Source: Clostridiales bacterium
GTDB taxonomy: Bacteria; Bacillota; Clostridia; Christensenellales; CAG-138
Reading direction: 5' to 3'
Assembly: GCA_024698505.1 (NCBI GenBank)
Contig: JAILRE010000018.1
Span: 21,534-85,533 of the forward strand
Length of the DNA: 64,000 nt
Numbering within the stretch: position 1 is the stretch's first letter; every line of letters starts with the position of its first letter. This document shows, piece by piece, positions 1 to 8,164 of the stretch. Under the pieces are notes generated by a model that was given only the letters and a program-made list of their open reading frames with translations, searched no databases and was not told where the DNA came from. A program made the position numbers and the translations under genes.

Positions 1-58
1 GATCTACGCTACCGTCAGCGATATTCGCGGACTCTTCAACGGCATGTTCAACTGGTGA
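1..58 (+). CDS. rseP: RseP site-2 metalloprotease, C-terminal end only (partial)
   Basis: Only the last 18 codons are visible, read from base 2 to a TGA at 56-58. They encode a tail containing 'SDIRGLF', which resembles the hydrophobic C-terminus and final D-I-x-x-L-F of RseP/RasP intramembrane zinc proteases. The gene order rseP-ispG-polC is standard in Clostridia (usually preceded by dxr), and this supports the name more than the short peptide does. The role would be regulated intramembrane proteolysis of anti-sigma factors and signal-peptide remnants. The catalytic HExxH lies outside the window, so the identification rests on position. Confidence 0.6.
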   Translation, partial: IYATVSDIRGLFNGMFNW

Positions 59-83
59 CGAATCGAAAGGCTGGAGGAAAAAC

Positions 84-1127
84 ATGGCTTCCAAAAGAAT
101 GATGATCGGAAATACGGCTGTCGGAGGCGGTGCTCCCGTCACGATACAATCCATGACGAATACCGATACCAGGGACGCCGTCCGTACGACGGAACAGATA
201 CTCTCCCTTGAAAACGCGGGCTGTGAAATAGTTCGTTTCTCCGTATATGACGAGGATTGCGCAGCGTCCATTCCGTACATCAAGGCGCATACGCATATCC
301 CGCTCGTTGCCGATATCCATTTCGATCACAGGCTTGCGATCGCAGCTATCGAAAACGGCATCGATAAGGTCAGGATAAATCCCGGCAATATCGGCTCGGA
401 GCAGAAGGTGCGGGAGCTCGTTGCCGCCGCCAAGGACAGGAATATCCCTATCAGGATAGGCGTCAACGGCGGTTCTTTGGAGAAGGATATCCTCAGAAAG
501 TACGGCGTTACTCCCGAGGGAATGCTTGAAAGCGCGCTGTCTCACGTCGCCATTCTTGAAAAATGCGGCTTCTATGACATTGTTATTTCCATGAAAGCTT
601 CCACCGTTCAAAAGACGGTCCAGGCGAACAGGCTTGCAAGCAAGAGGACGCCTTATCCTCTTCACCTCGGCGTGACCGAGGCTGGCATGGGGGAGGCGGC
701 CATGGTGAAATCCTCCATAGGCATAGGCTCACTTCTTCTTGACGGCATAGGCGATACCATTAGGGTCTCCCTTACGGGCGATCCTGTAAGGGAAGTATAT
801 GCCGCCAAAAGGATACTCGCCGCCGTCGGCCTCCGATCGGAAGGCGTCGAGGTCGTCAGCTGCCCCACGTGCGGCAGGACGAGAGTAGATCTTGCGAGCA
901 TCGTAAAGAAGGTAGAGGAGTCCCTTCCAGAAACGGATAAGTCGCTCAGGATCGCCGTTATGGGCTGCGCCGTAAACGGCCCGGGCGAGGCAAGGGAAGC
1001 TGATATCGGCATAGCTTTCGGAAGCAAAAACGCCGTAGTTTTCAAAAAAGGCGAGCTTTGCTATTCGGACAAGCTTCCCGAGGTTGTGGACAGGTTTATT
1101 TCGGACGTTAAATCGGAGCTTCAATGA
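84..1127 (+). CDS. ispG: 4-hydroxy-3-methylbut-2-en-1-yl diphosphate synthase (GcpE/IspG)
   Basis: This enzyme performs the penultimate step of the non-mevalonate (MEP) isoprenoid pathway, reductively opening MEcPP to HMBPP with a [4Fe-4S] cluster. The 347-residue product has the short bacterial two-domain form: an N-terminal TIM barrel ('VTIQSMTNTDT', 'PLVADIHFD') and a C-terminal cluster domain. The three cluster cysteines are visible at about C260 and C263 ('SCPTCGR') and C295 ('MGCAVNGPGEA'). A GGAGG precedes the ATG at 84. The gene starts 25 bases after rseP and its last bases overlap polC by 4 (ATGA), so the three genes are probably co-transcribed. Nothing unusual is seen. Confidence 0.96.
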   Translation: MASKRMMIGNTAVGGGAPVTIQSMTNTDTRDAVRTTEQILSLENAGCEIVRFSVYDEDCAASIPYIKAHTHIPLVADIHFDHRLAIAAIENGIDKVRINPGNIGSEQKVRELVAAAKDRNIPIRIGVNGGSLEKDILRKYGVTPEGMLESALSHVAILEKCGFYDIVISMKASTVQKTVQANRLASKRTPYPLHLGVTEAGMGEAAMVKSSIGIGSLLLDGIGDTIRVSLTGDPVREVYAAKRILAAVGLRSEGVEVVSCPTCGRTRVDLASIVKKVEESLPETDKSLRIAVMGCAVNGPGEAREADIGIAFGSKNAVVFKKGELCYSDKLPEVVDRFISDVKSELQ

Positions 1128-4100
1128 GCGAACAGGAATACATCAACATCGGCAATAAGCTTCTGAAGAATTCGGCTTTCTCCATTACGCACGCATCGAG
1201 GTCGTCTTCTACAGGCGCTTTTCATATCTGCCTTAAAGCGGAGAAGATACTGATGCCCTTCGAGATAGAGGCCATCAAGCGCTTCATCTGCGATAAGCTT
1301 TTGACAAACAACGTCTCTTTCGAGATCGACTTCAAGGAAGCCGTGGACGGGCTGTCCGATATGCGGGAAGACGACGTCGCGGATCTTTTCAGGGAGATCT
1401 GGAGCCGTATCTCTCCCGAGATTTTTCCCGTGCTCGCAAATTCTCTTATCGACGTTTCAAGGGACGAGGACGGCACGGTATTTATCGTAAGGTCTTCTCC
1501 TGAGCTTATCAAAGCCATCGATGCGGAAAGCGTCTCAAAGATCAAAACCGAGGCCGCCAATAACTGGGACTGGCATTTCGGAATAAAGCTCGTCGGCGAT
1601 CAGGATCTTAACGATATCAAAAGCTATGACGTTTCGCCTTACGTAGTCAGGGAACGCGTTTCCACCGCCGATATCGGTTCAGCAGAGCCCGCCCCCACAA
1701 AGCGAAAGAAGCCTTCCGCCAAGGCTGCCGTCGATCCGAAGGATATCGTCCTCGGCAAGGAAATAGTCCGCCGCGAGATCACGCCTATGAGCGATTTCTC
1801 CGAGACTACCGGCAGCGCCATAGCGAAGGGCGCTATAATCGGTTACGAGGTATCGGAAACGAGGGACAAGTCCAGATCCATATTCAAGATCGACTTTTCC
1901 GACAAGACCAATTCGCTCTCTGCCAAATTCTTCACAGAGCCCGACAAGGCCGGTTCCATCGAATCCCTGCTCAAGGAGATCAAGGATAAGGGCGATGAGA
2001 TCATAGTTCGCGGCAGTTATAAGTACGATTCCTATTCCCGCGATTACATACTGATGGCGAACGACGTCAACAGATGCGCCCGCGAAAAACGCATCGACGA
2101 CGCTCCCGATGGCGAAAAACGCGTGGAGCTTCATCTGCATACGCAGTCATCGACCATGGATGCTCTTACGAAGGTGTCCGACGTCGTCAACACGGCTTTC
2201 AAGTGGGGCCACAGGGCCGTCGCCATCACGGATCACGGCGTAGTTCATTCGCTTCCCGAAGCGATGAAGATCTATAAGGATATCAAAAAGACCGCCCGCG
2301 CCAATGGCGTCGATCCCGATTTCAAGGTCATATTCGGCTGCGAAGGCTATCTTGTAAGCGACTCAACGATCCACAGCATAGACGAGCGTCCCTATACCGC
2401 TGTCGCCGTTACCGCGGCCTATTCCGCTGCGGGTACCGCGGTTTATGAGATCCGCGCCGTCAAGTTCGATCATGAAGGTACCGTGATCGGCGAATTCGGT
2501 TCCGTGACCGATCCCGGCGCATCCCTGCCCAAATGGGCTGCGGAAAAATGCGGCATTGACGAGGATGAATTCAAAAACGCTCCCGAGGCGATCAAAGTCG
2601 TCGGCGACTTCGTTTCGTTCGCTGAGGGTTCCGTGATCGTTGCCTATAACGATACCGTAATAAACGGGCTTTCTTCCGTGCTCGCTTCGGAGGACATATT
2701 GCCCTTCGAATACGTCGATATCAATAAGCTCGAGCTCAATATGCACCTTAATATCAAGGATTACAGCATGGAGAGCGGCTGCGCGCCGATAAGCGGCAGA
2801 TACGAAGCTCTTCCCGAGATCCCCGCAAAGGACAGCGTCCGCGCTTTGAAGGAGCTTGCGGCAGGGCTTATCGCCGAGCTCAAGCAGAACGGCGGCACGG
2901 AGATCCCCTATTGGGACAGACGAGAGCCCGATTATACGAAGCTTCAGCGTTACCATATCATACTGCTCGCCGCGAGCCACGAGGGCCTTAAGAACCTCTA
3001 CAAGCTCGTTTCCTATTCGCATCTGCAGTATTATCACAAGCGTCCCTGCATCCCCAGAAGCCTTCTGAACATGCTGAGGAACGGCATACTGCTCGGCTCC
3101 GCCTGCGAGGCGGGAGAGCTTTACAGGGCTGTTTCCAGAGGACTCCCCGCAGAGGAACAGAAGCGCATCGCCAAGTGGTATGATTACCTTGAGATACAGC
3201 CGCTTGACAATAACATGTTCATGACCGCTTCGGACGAACTCAACGTATCCGTCGACGATCTTAAGAACTTCAACAGGCGCATAGTCGAGCTCGGCGACGA
3301 GCTGGGCAAGCTTACCGTTGCCACGTGCGACGTGCATTTCCTGGAGCCGGACGACGCGATCTTCCGTTCCATACTCCTTCATTCTCAGGGCTACAGGGAC
3401 GCAGTCAGGATGACTCCGCTCTATTTCAGAACGACCAAGGAGATGCTTGACGAGTTTTCCTATCTCGGTGAGGAAAGGGCGAGGGAGGTAGTAATTACAA
3501 ATCCCAATATCATCGCCGATATGTGCGGCGAGCAGCTGCATCCCTTCCTTGACGAGAAATTCACCTATTCGCCCGAGCTTCCCAACGCCAAGGAGATCCT
3601 CGAGAGCATGACAATGAACGAGGCGCACAGGCGTTACGGCGATCCGCTTCCCGAGATAGTCCAAAAAAGGCTCGACAAAGAGCTTGCTTCCATAGTCGGC
3701 AACGGTTATTCTTCGCTCTACATGGTCGCGCAGAAGCTCGTTTCCAAATCCCTGGGCGACGGATATCTCGTAGGCTCAAGGGGTTCCGTCGGATCGTCTT
3801 TCGTTGCGACCATGCTTGGCATAACGGAGGTCAACGCGCTTCCTCCGCATTACCTCTGCCCCAACTGCAAATACAGCGAGTTCAAGACCGACGTCCATTC
3901 AAGATGCGGCATCGACCTTCCCGATAAGGATTGCCCCGTCTGCGGAACAAAGCTCCGAAAGGAGGGCTACGATATCCCGTTCGAGGTGTTCCTCGGCTTC
4001 AAGGGCGATAAGACTCCCGATATCGATCTGAATTTCTCGGGCGATTACCAGCCCGTCGCGCACAGATTCACCGAGGAGATGTTCGGCGCAGGTCACGCTT

Positions 4101-5437
4101 TCAGAGCGGGCACCATATCCGCCGTTCAGGATAAGACCGTTTACGGTTACGTAAAGCATTATTGCGAGGATCTCGGTCTCAATAAGTCCGAAACCGAGAT
4201 CAACAGGCTCGTTCAGGGCTGCCTCGGAGTAAAGAAGACCTCAGGTCAGCATCCCGGCGGCATCGTAATAGTCCCCGAGGATTACGAGATATTCGATTTC
4301 TGCCCCGTTCAGCATCCCGCCGATAAGAACGACAGCGGATCCGTTACAACGCATTTCGATTTCCATGCGCTCGACGATAAGCTCGTTAAGCTTGACATAC
4401 TCGGTCACGACGATCCCACCGTTCTCAGAATGCTCAACGATCTGACGGGCCTCGATCCGAGGACCATCCCGCTTGACGATCCCGAGACGATGTCGATCTA
4501 CAGCACGGACGCCGCGCTCGGCGTCAGCCTTAAGCCTCTCGGATGCGACGTGGGCTCTTTGGCGATACCCGAATTCGGCACCGGCTTCGTTCGCGGCATG
4601 CTGACGGAGACGAGGCCGACAACGATGGAGGAGCTCGTCAGGATATCCGGCCTTTCCCACGGTACCGACGTTTGGAACAACAACGCGCAGGTGCTCGTGC
4701 AGAACAAGGTCGCGACACTAATGGAGGTCATCTGCACCCGCGACGATATAATGAACTATCTCATCTCCATAGGCGGAGATCCTTCGCTTTCGTTCAAGAC
4801 GATGGAAAGCGTCCGAAAAGGCAGGGGATTGAAGCCCGAGATGGAGGAAATGATGCACAGCATTTCCGTCCCCGAATGGTTCATAGACAGCTGTAAAAAG
4901 ATCAAGTACATGTTCCCGAGGGCGCACGCGGCGGCATACGTCATGATGAGCTTCCGAATTGCGTACTATAAGGTCCATTACCCGCTTGAGTTCTACGCGG
5001 TCTACTTTACGGTAAGGGCGGATACCTTCGATATAGAGCTTTGCCTTGGCGGATTCGACGCCGTTATGAATAATCTGAAGGCGCTGAAGAGCAAGGATAA
5101 GCCCGATCAGAAGGAGAAGGACGCAATCACGATACTCGAGGTCGTAGCCGAGATGAATCTTCGCGGATTCGAGCTTCTGCCTGTCGATCTTTACAAATCA
5201 AAGGCCAAGAACTTCACCATCGAGGACGGCAAGCTGAGGCCTCCGTTCACGTCGGTTGCGGGGCTCGGTGAGAACGTCGCCGTGCAGATCGAGAACGGCG
5301 CCAAAGGCGGCGAGTATTCCTCCAAAGAGGATTTCGCCATAAGAACGAAGGCGAATTCGAGCATAATAGAAAAGCTTGCCGCGCTCGGATGCTTCGAGGG
5401 GATCCCGGACACGGATCAGATCAAGTTCAGTTTCTGA
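1124..5437 (+). CDS. polC: DNA polymerase III PolC-type alpha subunit with a degenerate 3'-5' exonuclease domain
   Basis: This is the replicative DNA polymerase of low-GC Gram-positives. At 1437 residues it has the usual PolC length. In order I see an N-terminal domain (1-200), an OB fold (about 205-320), PHP part 1 (333-415), a DEDD exonuclease domain (about 422-590), PHP part 2 (from about 605), and the polymerase with a zinc-binding stretch ('CPNCKYSEF', 'CPVCGTKL'). Polymerase motifs 'TPDIDLNFSG', 'HPGGIVIVPED' and 'KKIKYMFPRAHAAAY' are intact. PHP metal ligands H337, H339, D346, H371, E407, H611, C661 and the later 'CDVHF' are kept. The exonuclease is not: motif I FDVET reads VAVTA (D to A428, E to T430), motif II AHNASFD reads AYNDTVI (D to I513), and the motif III histidine is gone although D570 may remain. 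The frame is open throughout, so this is substitution, not a frameshift. It overlaps ispG by 4 bases. Confidence 0.95.
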   Translation: MSEQEYINIGNKLLKNSAFSITHASRSSSTGAFHICLKAEKILMPFEIEAIKRFICDKLLTNNVSFEIDFKEAVDGLSDMREDDVADLFREIWSRISPEIFPVLANSLIDVSRDEDGTVFIVRSSPELIKAIDAESVSKIKTEAANNWDWHFGIKLVGDQDLNDIKSYDVSPYVVRERVSTADIGSAEPAPTKRKKPSAKAAVDPKDIVLGKEIVRREITPMSDFSETTGSAIAKGAIIGYEVSETRDKSRSIFKIDFSDKTNSLSAKFFTEPDKAGSIESLLKEIKDKGDEIIVRGSYKYDSYSRDYILMANDVNRCAREKRIDDAPDGEKRVELHLHTQSSTMDALTKVSDVVNTAFKWGHRAVAITDHGVVHSLPEAMKIYKDIKKTARANGVDPDFKVIFGCEGYLVSDSTIHSIDERPYTAVAVTAAYSAAGTAVYEIRAVKFDHEGTVIGEFGSVTDPGASLPKWAAEKCGIDEDEFKNAPEAIKVVGDFVSFAEGSVIVAYNDTVINGLSSVLASEDILPFEYVDINKLELNMHLNIKDYSMESGCAPISGRYEALPEIPAKDSVRALKELAAGLIAELKQNGGTEIPYWDRREPDYTKLQRYHIILLAASHEGLKNLYKLVSYSHLQYYHKRPCIPRSLLNMLRNGILLGSACEAGELYRAVSRGLPAEEQKRIAKWYDYLEIQPLDNNMFMTASDELNVSVDDLKNFNRRIVELGDELGKLTVATCDVHFLEPDDAIFRSILLHSQGYRDAVRMTPLYFRTTKEMLDEFSYLGEERAREVVITNPNIIADMCGEQLHPFLDEKFTYSPELPNAKEILESMTMNEAHRRYGDPLPEIVQKRLDKELASIVGNGYSSLYMVAQKLVSKSLGDGYLVGSRGSVGSSFVATMLGITEVNALPPHYLCPNCKYSEFKTDVHSRCGIDLPDKDCPVCGTKLRKEGYDIPFEVFLGFKGDKTPDIDLNFSGDYQPVAHRFTEEMFGAGHAFRAGTISAVQDKTVYGYVKHYCEDLGLNKSETEINRLVQGCLGVKKTSGQHPGGIVIVPEDYEIFDFCPVQHPADKNDSGSVTTHFDFHALDDKLVKLDILGHDDPTVLRMLNDLTGLDPRTIPLDDPETMSIYSTDAALGVSLKPLGCDVGSLAIPEFGTGFVRGMLTETRPTTMEELVRISGLSHGTDVWNNNAQVLVQNKVATLMEVICTRDDIMNYLISIGGDPSLSFKTMESVRKGRGLKPEMEEMMHSISVPEWFIDSCKKIKYMFPRAHAAAYVMMSFRIAYYKVHYPLEFYAVYFTVRADTFDIELCLGGFDAVMNNLKALKSKDKPDQKEKDAITILEVVAEMNLRGFELLPVDLYKSKAKNFTIEDGKLRPPFTSVAGLGENVAVQIENGAKGGEYSSKEDFAIRTKANSSIIEKLAALGCFEGIPDTDQIKFSF

Positions 5438-5442
5438 CAAAT

Positions 5443-5475
5443 AAAAGAACACCGGATTAACCGGTGTTCTTTTTT
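5443..5475. terminator. Bidirectional intrinsic terminator between polC and the GntR operon
   Basis: A hairpin with arms AAAAGAACACCGG and CCGGTGTTCTTTT around a 5-base loop, followed by a T run and preceded by an A run. It lies 5 bases after the polC stop and just downstream of the convergent minus-strand gntR gene, so it can serve both. Confidence 0.9.
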
Positions 5476-5486
5476 TATGATGATTT

Positions 5487-5855
5487 TCAGCAGAACTTTT
5501 CGCGAAGGAGCGCTACTGCTTCTTCCTCCGAAAAGCCGAGGTTCTTTGCGGTTTCGGCGGCGGCTGTCAGCAGAGGATCGAGCGAACTGCGGCGAAGCCT
5601 TTCGCGGTCCTCGGAAGAAAGCTCCGCGACGAAGCATCCGCTGCCTGCGCGCGCTTCAATGAGCCTTGCTTCGATCAGCGCATCCCATGCGTTTCTTACG
5701 GTGATAATACTGATCCCAAGCTCCTTTGCGACTGTCCTGATCGGCGGCAGAGCTTCCCCGGGTGAAATTGTCCCCGAAAGGACCTGCCCCGCGATCTCGT
5801 CGTAAAGCTGCTTGTATACGGGCGTTGAGTCCGATGGGATTATTCTCAGCCGCAT
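5487..5855 (-). CDS. GntR-family transcriptional regulator, YtrA type
   Basis: This 122-residue DNA-binding repressor has an N-terminal winged helix ('TPVYKQLYDEIAGQVLSG', 'LPPIRTVAKELGISIITV') and a short C-terminal tail instead of a large effector domain, as in the YtrA subfamily. YtrA-type regulators control adjacent ABC exporter genes, often in response to cell-envelope stress. It is the last gene of a minus-strand operon. Its start overlaps the end of the permease gene, and the ATPase gene lies first. The likely operator is the perfect palindrome at 7396-7420 in the operon promoter, so the circuit would be negative autoregulation. The inducing compound cannot be read from sequence. Confidence 0.88.
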   Translation of the reverse strand: MRLRIIPSDSTPVYKQLYDEIAGQVLSGTISPGEALPPIRTVAKELGISIITVRNAWDALIEARLIEARAGSGCFVAELSSEDRERLRRSSLDPLLTAAAETAKNLGFSEEEAVALLREKFC

Positions 5856-6538
5856 CAGATGTCGACCTCGTCGAAGAGCTTACAGCTTCTCCTGTATGAG
5901 AGCAGGGTAATGAAAAAATAGATGAGCAAGCCAGCTCCGATAAACAGAAGCTGATAAAGAAGCGAAGAGGATGAACCCGGCCAGCAGTCAATATTGTTTT
6001 CGATCCATGCGAAGAAGGGCACGGACCCTGCGGCTGCTCCGGCAGCTATGAAGAAGCCCTCGAATACGAATATGAAGAGGAACACGGCGATAGTCGAGAT
6101 AAGGAATGCGCGCTCGGCTTTATATCCGTTTTTATAGAAGAACGGAAGGAAGGTCGCGTTGAAAACGGAATAGACGAGGAAGCATCCTCCGAGCAGCGCG
6201 GGGCAGGCGTCGAGGCCGGCTTTGTTTGCGTCCGTAAGCAGCGCGTGGTGGACGAAAATCATTGCCGTGAAGACGAGCATCATCGCGAGCTGTATTACCG
6301 CAACGAACAGGTACTTGGACTTGACAGCCTCCCTTTTCGAGATGGGCAGCAGCGCGGTAAACAGCACGTCGCTGTTGGAGTTGCTTATCTGCATGGAATT
6401 GAATATCGCGTTTCCAGTGAAGAAGCAAGCCACAAGATAGACGTAGCTCGGAATAAGAAACATCAGCGCTGAGAGCGAGAAGAAGAAAACGAGAGGATGC
6501 ATGCAGAGCTTGAATTCTTTATACAGCAGCTTTTTCAT
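5855..6538 (-). CDS. ABC-2 type transporter permease
   Basis: This 227-residue integral membrane protein has about six hydrophobic segments, starting 'HPLVFFFSLSALMFLIP'. The N-terminal 'LLYKEFKL' and the 'PISKREAVKSKYL' loop after the second segment are typical of small ABC-2 permeases of the YtrC/BcrB sort. It would form the membrane pore for the ATPase encoded immediately upstream, with which it overlaps by 4 bases. It also overlaps the downstream gntR by 1 base. The tight spacing argues for translational coupling. Export of an antimicrobial or lipid-targeting compound is the usual role of such systems, but the substrate is unknown. Confidence 0.85.
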   Translation of the reverse strand: MKKLLYKEFKLCMHPLVFFFSLSALMFLIPSYVYLVACFFTGNAIFNSMQISNSNSDVLFTALLPISKREAVKSKYLFVAVIQLAMMLVFTAMIFVHHALLTDANKAGLDACPALLGGCFLVYSVFNATFLPFFYKNGYKAERAFLISTIAVFLFIFVFEGFFIAAGAAAGSVPFFAWIENNIDCWPGSSSSLLYQLLFIGAGLLIYFFITLLSYRRSCKLFDEVDI

Positions 6539-7383
6539 TTCTCTTCCTCCTGTTCTACGTATACCATAATGGATTCAAGATCGGCCGGCGCTGTCCTGCA
6601 GTCTGAAAAGAGGCCAGCGTCCTCCGCTTTTATCAATCCGCTGAAGCCGAAAGCGTTTTCCTTATAGCTGATGAGATGCGTTTTTAAGCTTTCAAGGTGT
6701 TCCTGTTCTCCGGATACGAGCATGAACTTGTTCCTGAAGCTTTCGGTATCGGTAAAATCGAAGAGCTTTCCGTTCTTTATGTAACCGATGAAATCGGCGC
6801 ATTTCTCGAGATCCGAGATTATATGCGTCGAAAAGAGCACGCTCCTCGTTCCGTCCTCGACGAGAGAACGAAGCACGTCGAGCAGTTCGTTCCTCGAAAC
6901 GGGATCGAGGCCGCTCGTGGGTTCGTCGAGTATGAGCAGCTTCGCGTTATGCGAAAGCGCCAGAGCGAGAGCGAATTTGACGCGCATGCCGGCTGAAAGC
7001 TCGCGGATCTTTTTGTTCTCGTCGAGAGAGAATTTTTCAAGGTATCCCTTGTAAGCCGAGTCGTCCCATTCCTTGTAGAATCTCTTCGTAACGTCAGCTA
7101 TCGTTTTGAGCTTTGAACGCATATAGCAGTTGAATTCGCCCATTATGAAACCGATCTTCTGCTTGCATTCGGATTCGTTTTCGAAGAAATCCATCCCGTC
7201 GACGAATACGCTTCCGCCGTCCCTTTTAATAAGGTTAAGCATTGCTTTCATCGTAGTCGTTTTGCCCGCGCCGTTTCGACCTATAAAACCCATTATGCAG
7301 CCGGGTTCCAGATCGAAAGAAATATCGTCGAGAAGAAAGCTCGGGTATTGCTTTCTCAACGATTTTACACTAAGCAGATTCAT
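6535..7383 (-). CDS. ABC transporter ATP-binding protein
   Basis: This 282-residue ATPase has a complete nucleotide-binding domain: Walker A 'GRNGAGKTTT' (about 35-44), signature 'LSAGMR', Walker B and D-loop 'LLILDEPTSGLDP', and the switch histidine in 'FSTHI'. The C-terminal extension after about residue 210 is typical of BcrA/YtrB-type exporters. It is the first gene of the operon ATPase-permease-gntR. A strong Shine-Dalgarno (AGGAGG) lies just upstream, immediately after the palindromic operator, and the promoter matches the SigA consensus exactly. The hardwired strong promoter combined with a palindrome implies tight repression until an inducer appears. Confidence 0.92.
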   Translation of the reverse strand: MNLLSVKSLRKQYPSFLLDDISFDLEPGCIMGFIGRNGAGKTTTMKAMLNLIKRDGGSVFVDGMDFFENESECKQKIGFIMGEFNCYMRSKLKTIADVTKRFYKEWDDSAYKGYLEKFSLDENKKIRELSAGMRVKFALALALSHNAKLLILDEPTSGLDPVSRNELLDVLRSLVEDGTRSVLFSTHIISDLEKCADFIGYIKNGKLFDFTDTESFRNKFMLVSGEQEHLESLKTHLISYKENAFGFSGLIKAEDAGLFSDCRTAPADLESIMVYVEQEEEK

Positions 7384-7395
7384 TTAGCCCTCCTG

Positions 7396-7420
7396 ATTGT
7401 GCTTATCTGATAAGCACAAT
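7396..7420. promoter_or_regulatory. Perfect palindromic operator for the GntR/ABC operon
   Basis: Arms ATTGTGCTTATC and GATAAGCACAAT are exact reverse complements around a single T (12-1-12). It touches the last bases of the minus-strand -10 box, covers the expected transcription start, and ends next to the ribosome-binding site. The position suits a repressor; the YtrA-type GntR encoded at the operon end is the obvious candidate. Confidence 0.8.
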
Positions 7421-7447
7421 TATAAACCTCATATCTCGTCTTGTCAA
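7419..7447 (-). promoter_or_regulatory. Consensus SigA promoter of the ABC/gntR operon
   Basis: On the minus strand: TTGACA (7442-7447), 17-base spacer, TATAAT (7419-7424). Both boxes match the consensus perfectly. The -10 box overlaps the palindromic operator. Confidence 0.9.
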
Positions 7448-7469
7448 TAATGAAAAACTGCCTGTTTAA

Positions 7470-7498
7470 GAATATTTGACGCCGCATTGCAGATAATA
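7470..7498 (+). promoter_or_regulatory. Possible SigG-type promoter of spoVT
   Basis: GAATA, 17 bases, GATAATA lie about 30 bases upstream of the spoVT start. This resembles the forespore SigG pattern (GHATR, then CATWHTA), which controls spoVT in Bacillus subtilis. There is no good SigA promoter here. The match is imperfect at the first -10 base. Confidence 0.35.
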
Positions 7499-7529
7499 GG
7501 CGCATAACAGTTTGCAAGGAGTCAACGCA

Positions 7530-8084
7530 ATGAAAGCAACGGGAATCGTTAGAAGGATCGACGAGCTCGGAAGAGTCGTTATCCCAAAGGAGATCAGAAG
7601 GACGCTTAGGATCAGGGAAGGCGATCCTCTTGAGATATTCGTGGACCGCGAAGGAGGCGTTATACTCAAAAAGTATTCTCCCATTGGCGAGCTCGGAGAT
7701 TTTGCCAGAGAGTACGCCGAGTCGATCCATCAATCGGTAGGGCATACTGCCGTTATCTGCGACAGGGACGTCGTTATCGCCGTTTCGGGAGCGGGGAAAA
7801 AGGAGCTTCTTTCGCATCCCGTAAGCGAGAGGATAGAGGAGATAATGCAGTCGAGAAGACGCGTCTGCGCAAGCAGAAAAGCGGGGGAGGAGTTGCTTCC
7901 CGTAACTACTGACGACAGAGGAGAGGTTTTCTCCGCGGAGCTCATTATACCGATAATCTCGTCGGGCGACTCCATTGGCGCCGTGATACTTCTATCCCGT
8001 GAACCTGACGCCGTATTCAGCGAGACCGATATCAAGGTTTGCGAAACTGCGGCGGGCTTCATGGGAAAACAAATGGAATCATAA
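7530..8084 (+). CDS. spoVT: Stage V sporulation protein T, AbrB-family forespore regulator
   Basis: SpoVT modulates SigG-dependent genes in the developing forespore. The 184-residue product begins with the highly conserved swapped-hairpin AbrB domain ('KATGIVRRIDELGRVVIPKEIRR', roughly 1-50) and continues with a GAF-like domain ('VICDRDVVIAVSGAGKK', 'PIISSGDSIGAVILL'). I prefer the ATG at 7530 to the TTG at 7512 of the ORF track because AAGGAG lies 8 bases upstream and because family members start with MKATG. It is monocistronic: a divergent operon lies on one side and a terminator follows directly. Its presence shows that the organism sporulates or descends from a sporulator. Confidence 0.96.
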   Translation: MKATGIVRRIDELGRVVIPKEIRRTLRIREGDPLEIFVDREGGVILKKYSPIGELGDFAREYAESIHQSVGHTAVICDRDVVIAVSGAGKKELLSHPVSERIEEIMQSRRRVCASRKAGEELLPVTTDDRGEVFSAELIIPIISSGDSIGAVILLSREPDAVFSETDIKVCETAAGFMGKQMES

Positions 8085-8089
8085 TTCGG

Positions 8090-8117
8090 GGACGGCCTTG
8101 ATCGGCCGTCCTTTATT
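8090..8117 (+). terminator. Terminator after spoVT
   Basis: Hairpin GGACGGCC, loop TTGATC, GGCCGTCC followed by TTTATT, six bases after the spoVT stop. Confidence 0.85.
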
Positions 8118-8129
8118 CTATAAATCTGC

Positions 8130-8158
8130 TTGACAATATGCTTCTTGCGATGTAGAAT
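8130..8158 (+). promoter_or_regulatory. SigA promoter of the leuS T-box transcript
   Basis: TTGACA (8130-8135), 17-base spacer, TAGAAT (8153-8158). It precedes the T-box leader by a few bases, which gives a leader of about 270 bases before leuS. Confidence 0.88.
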
Positions 8159-8164
8159 AGGCAA

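Noticed and set aside
2384-2870. Frameshift or pseudogene explanation for the aberrant PolC exonuclease
   Set aside because: The reading frame stays open, residues between the motifs still align with normal spacing, and downstream PHP and polymerase motifs are intact in the same frame.
2363-3664. 433-residue minus-strand ORF inside polC
   Set aside because: Antisense shadow; the polC frame is continuous and conserved through this interval.
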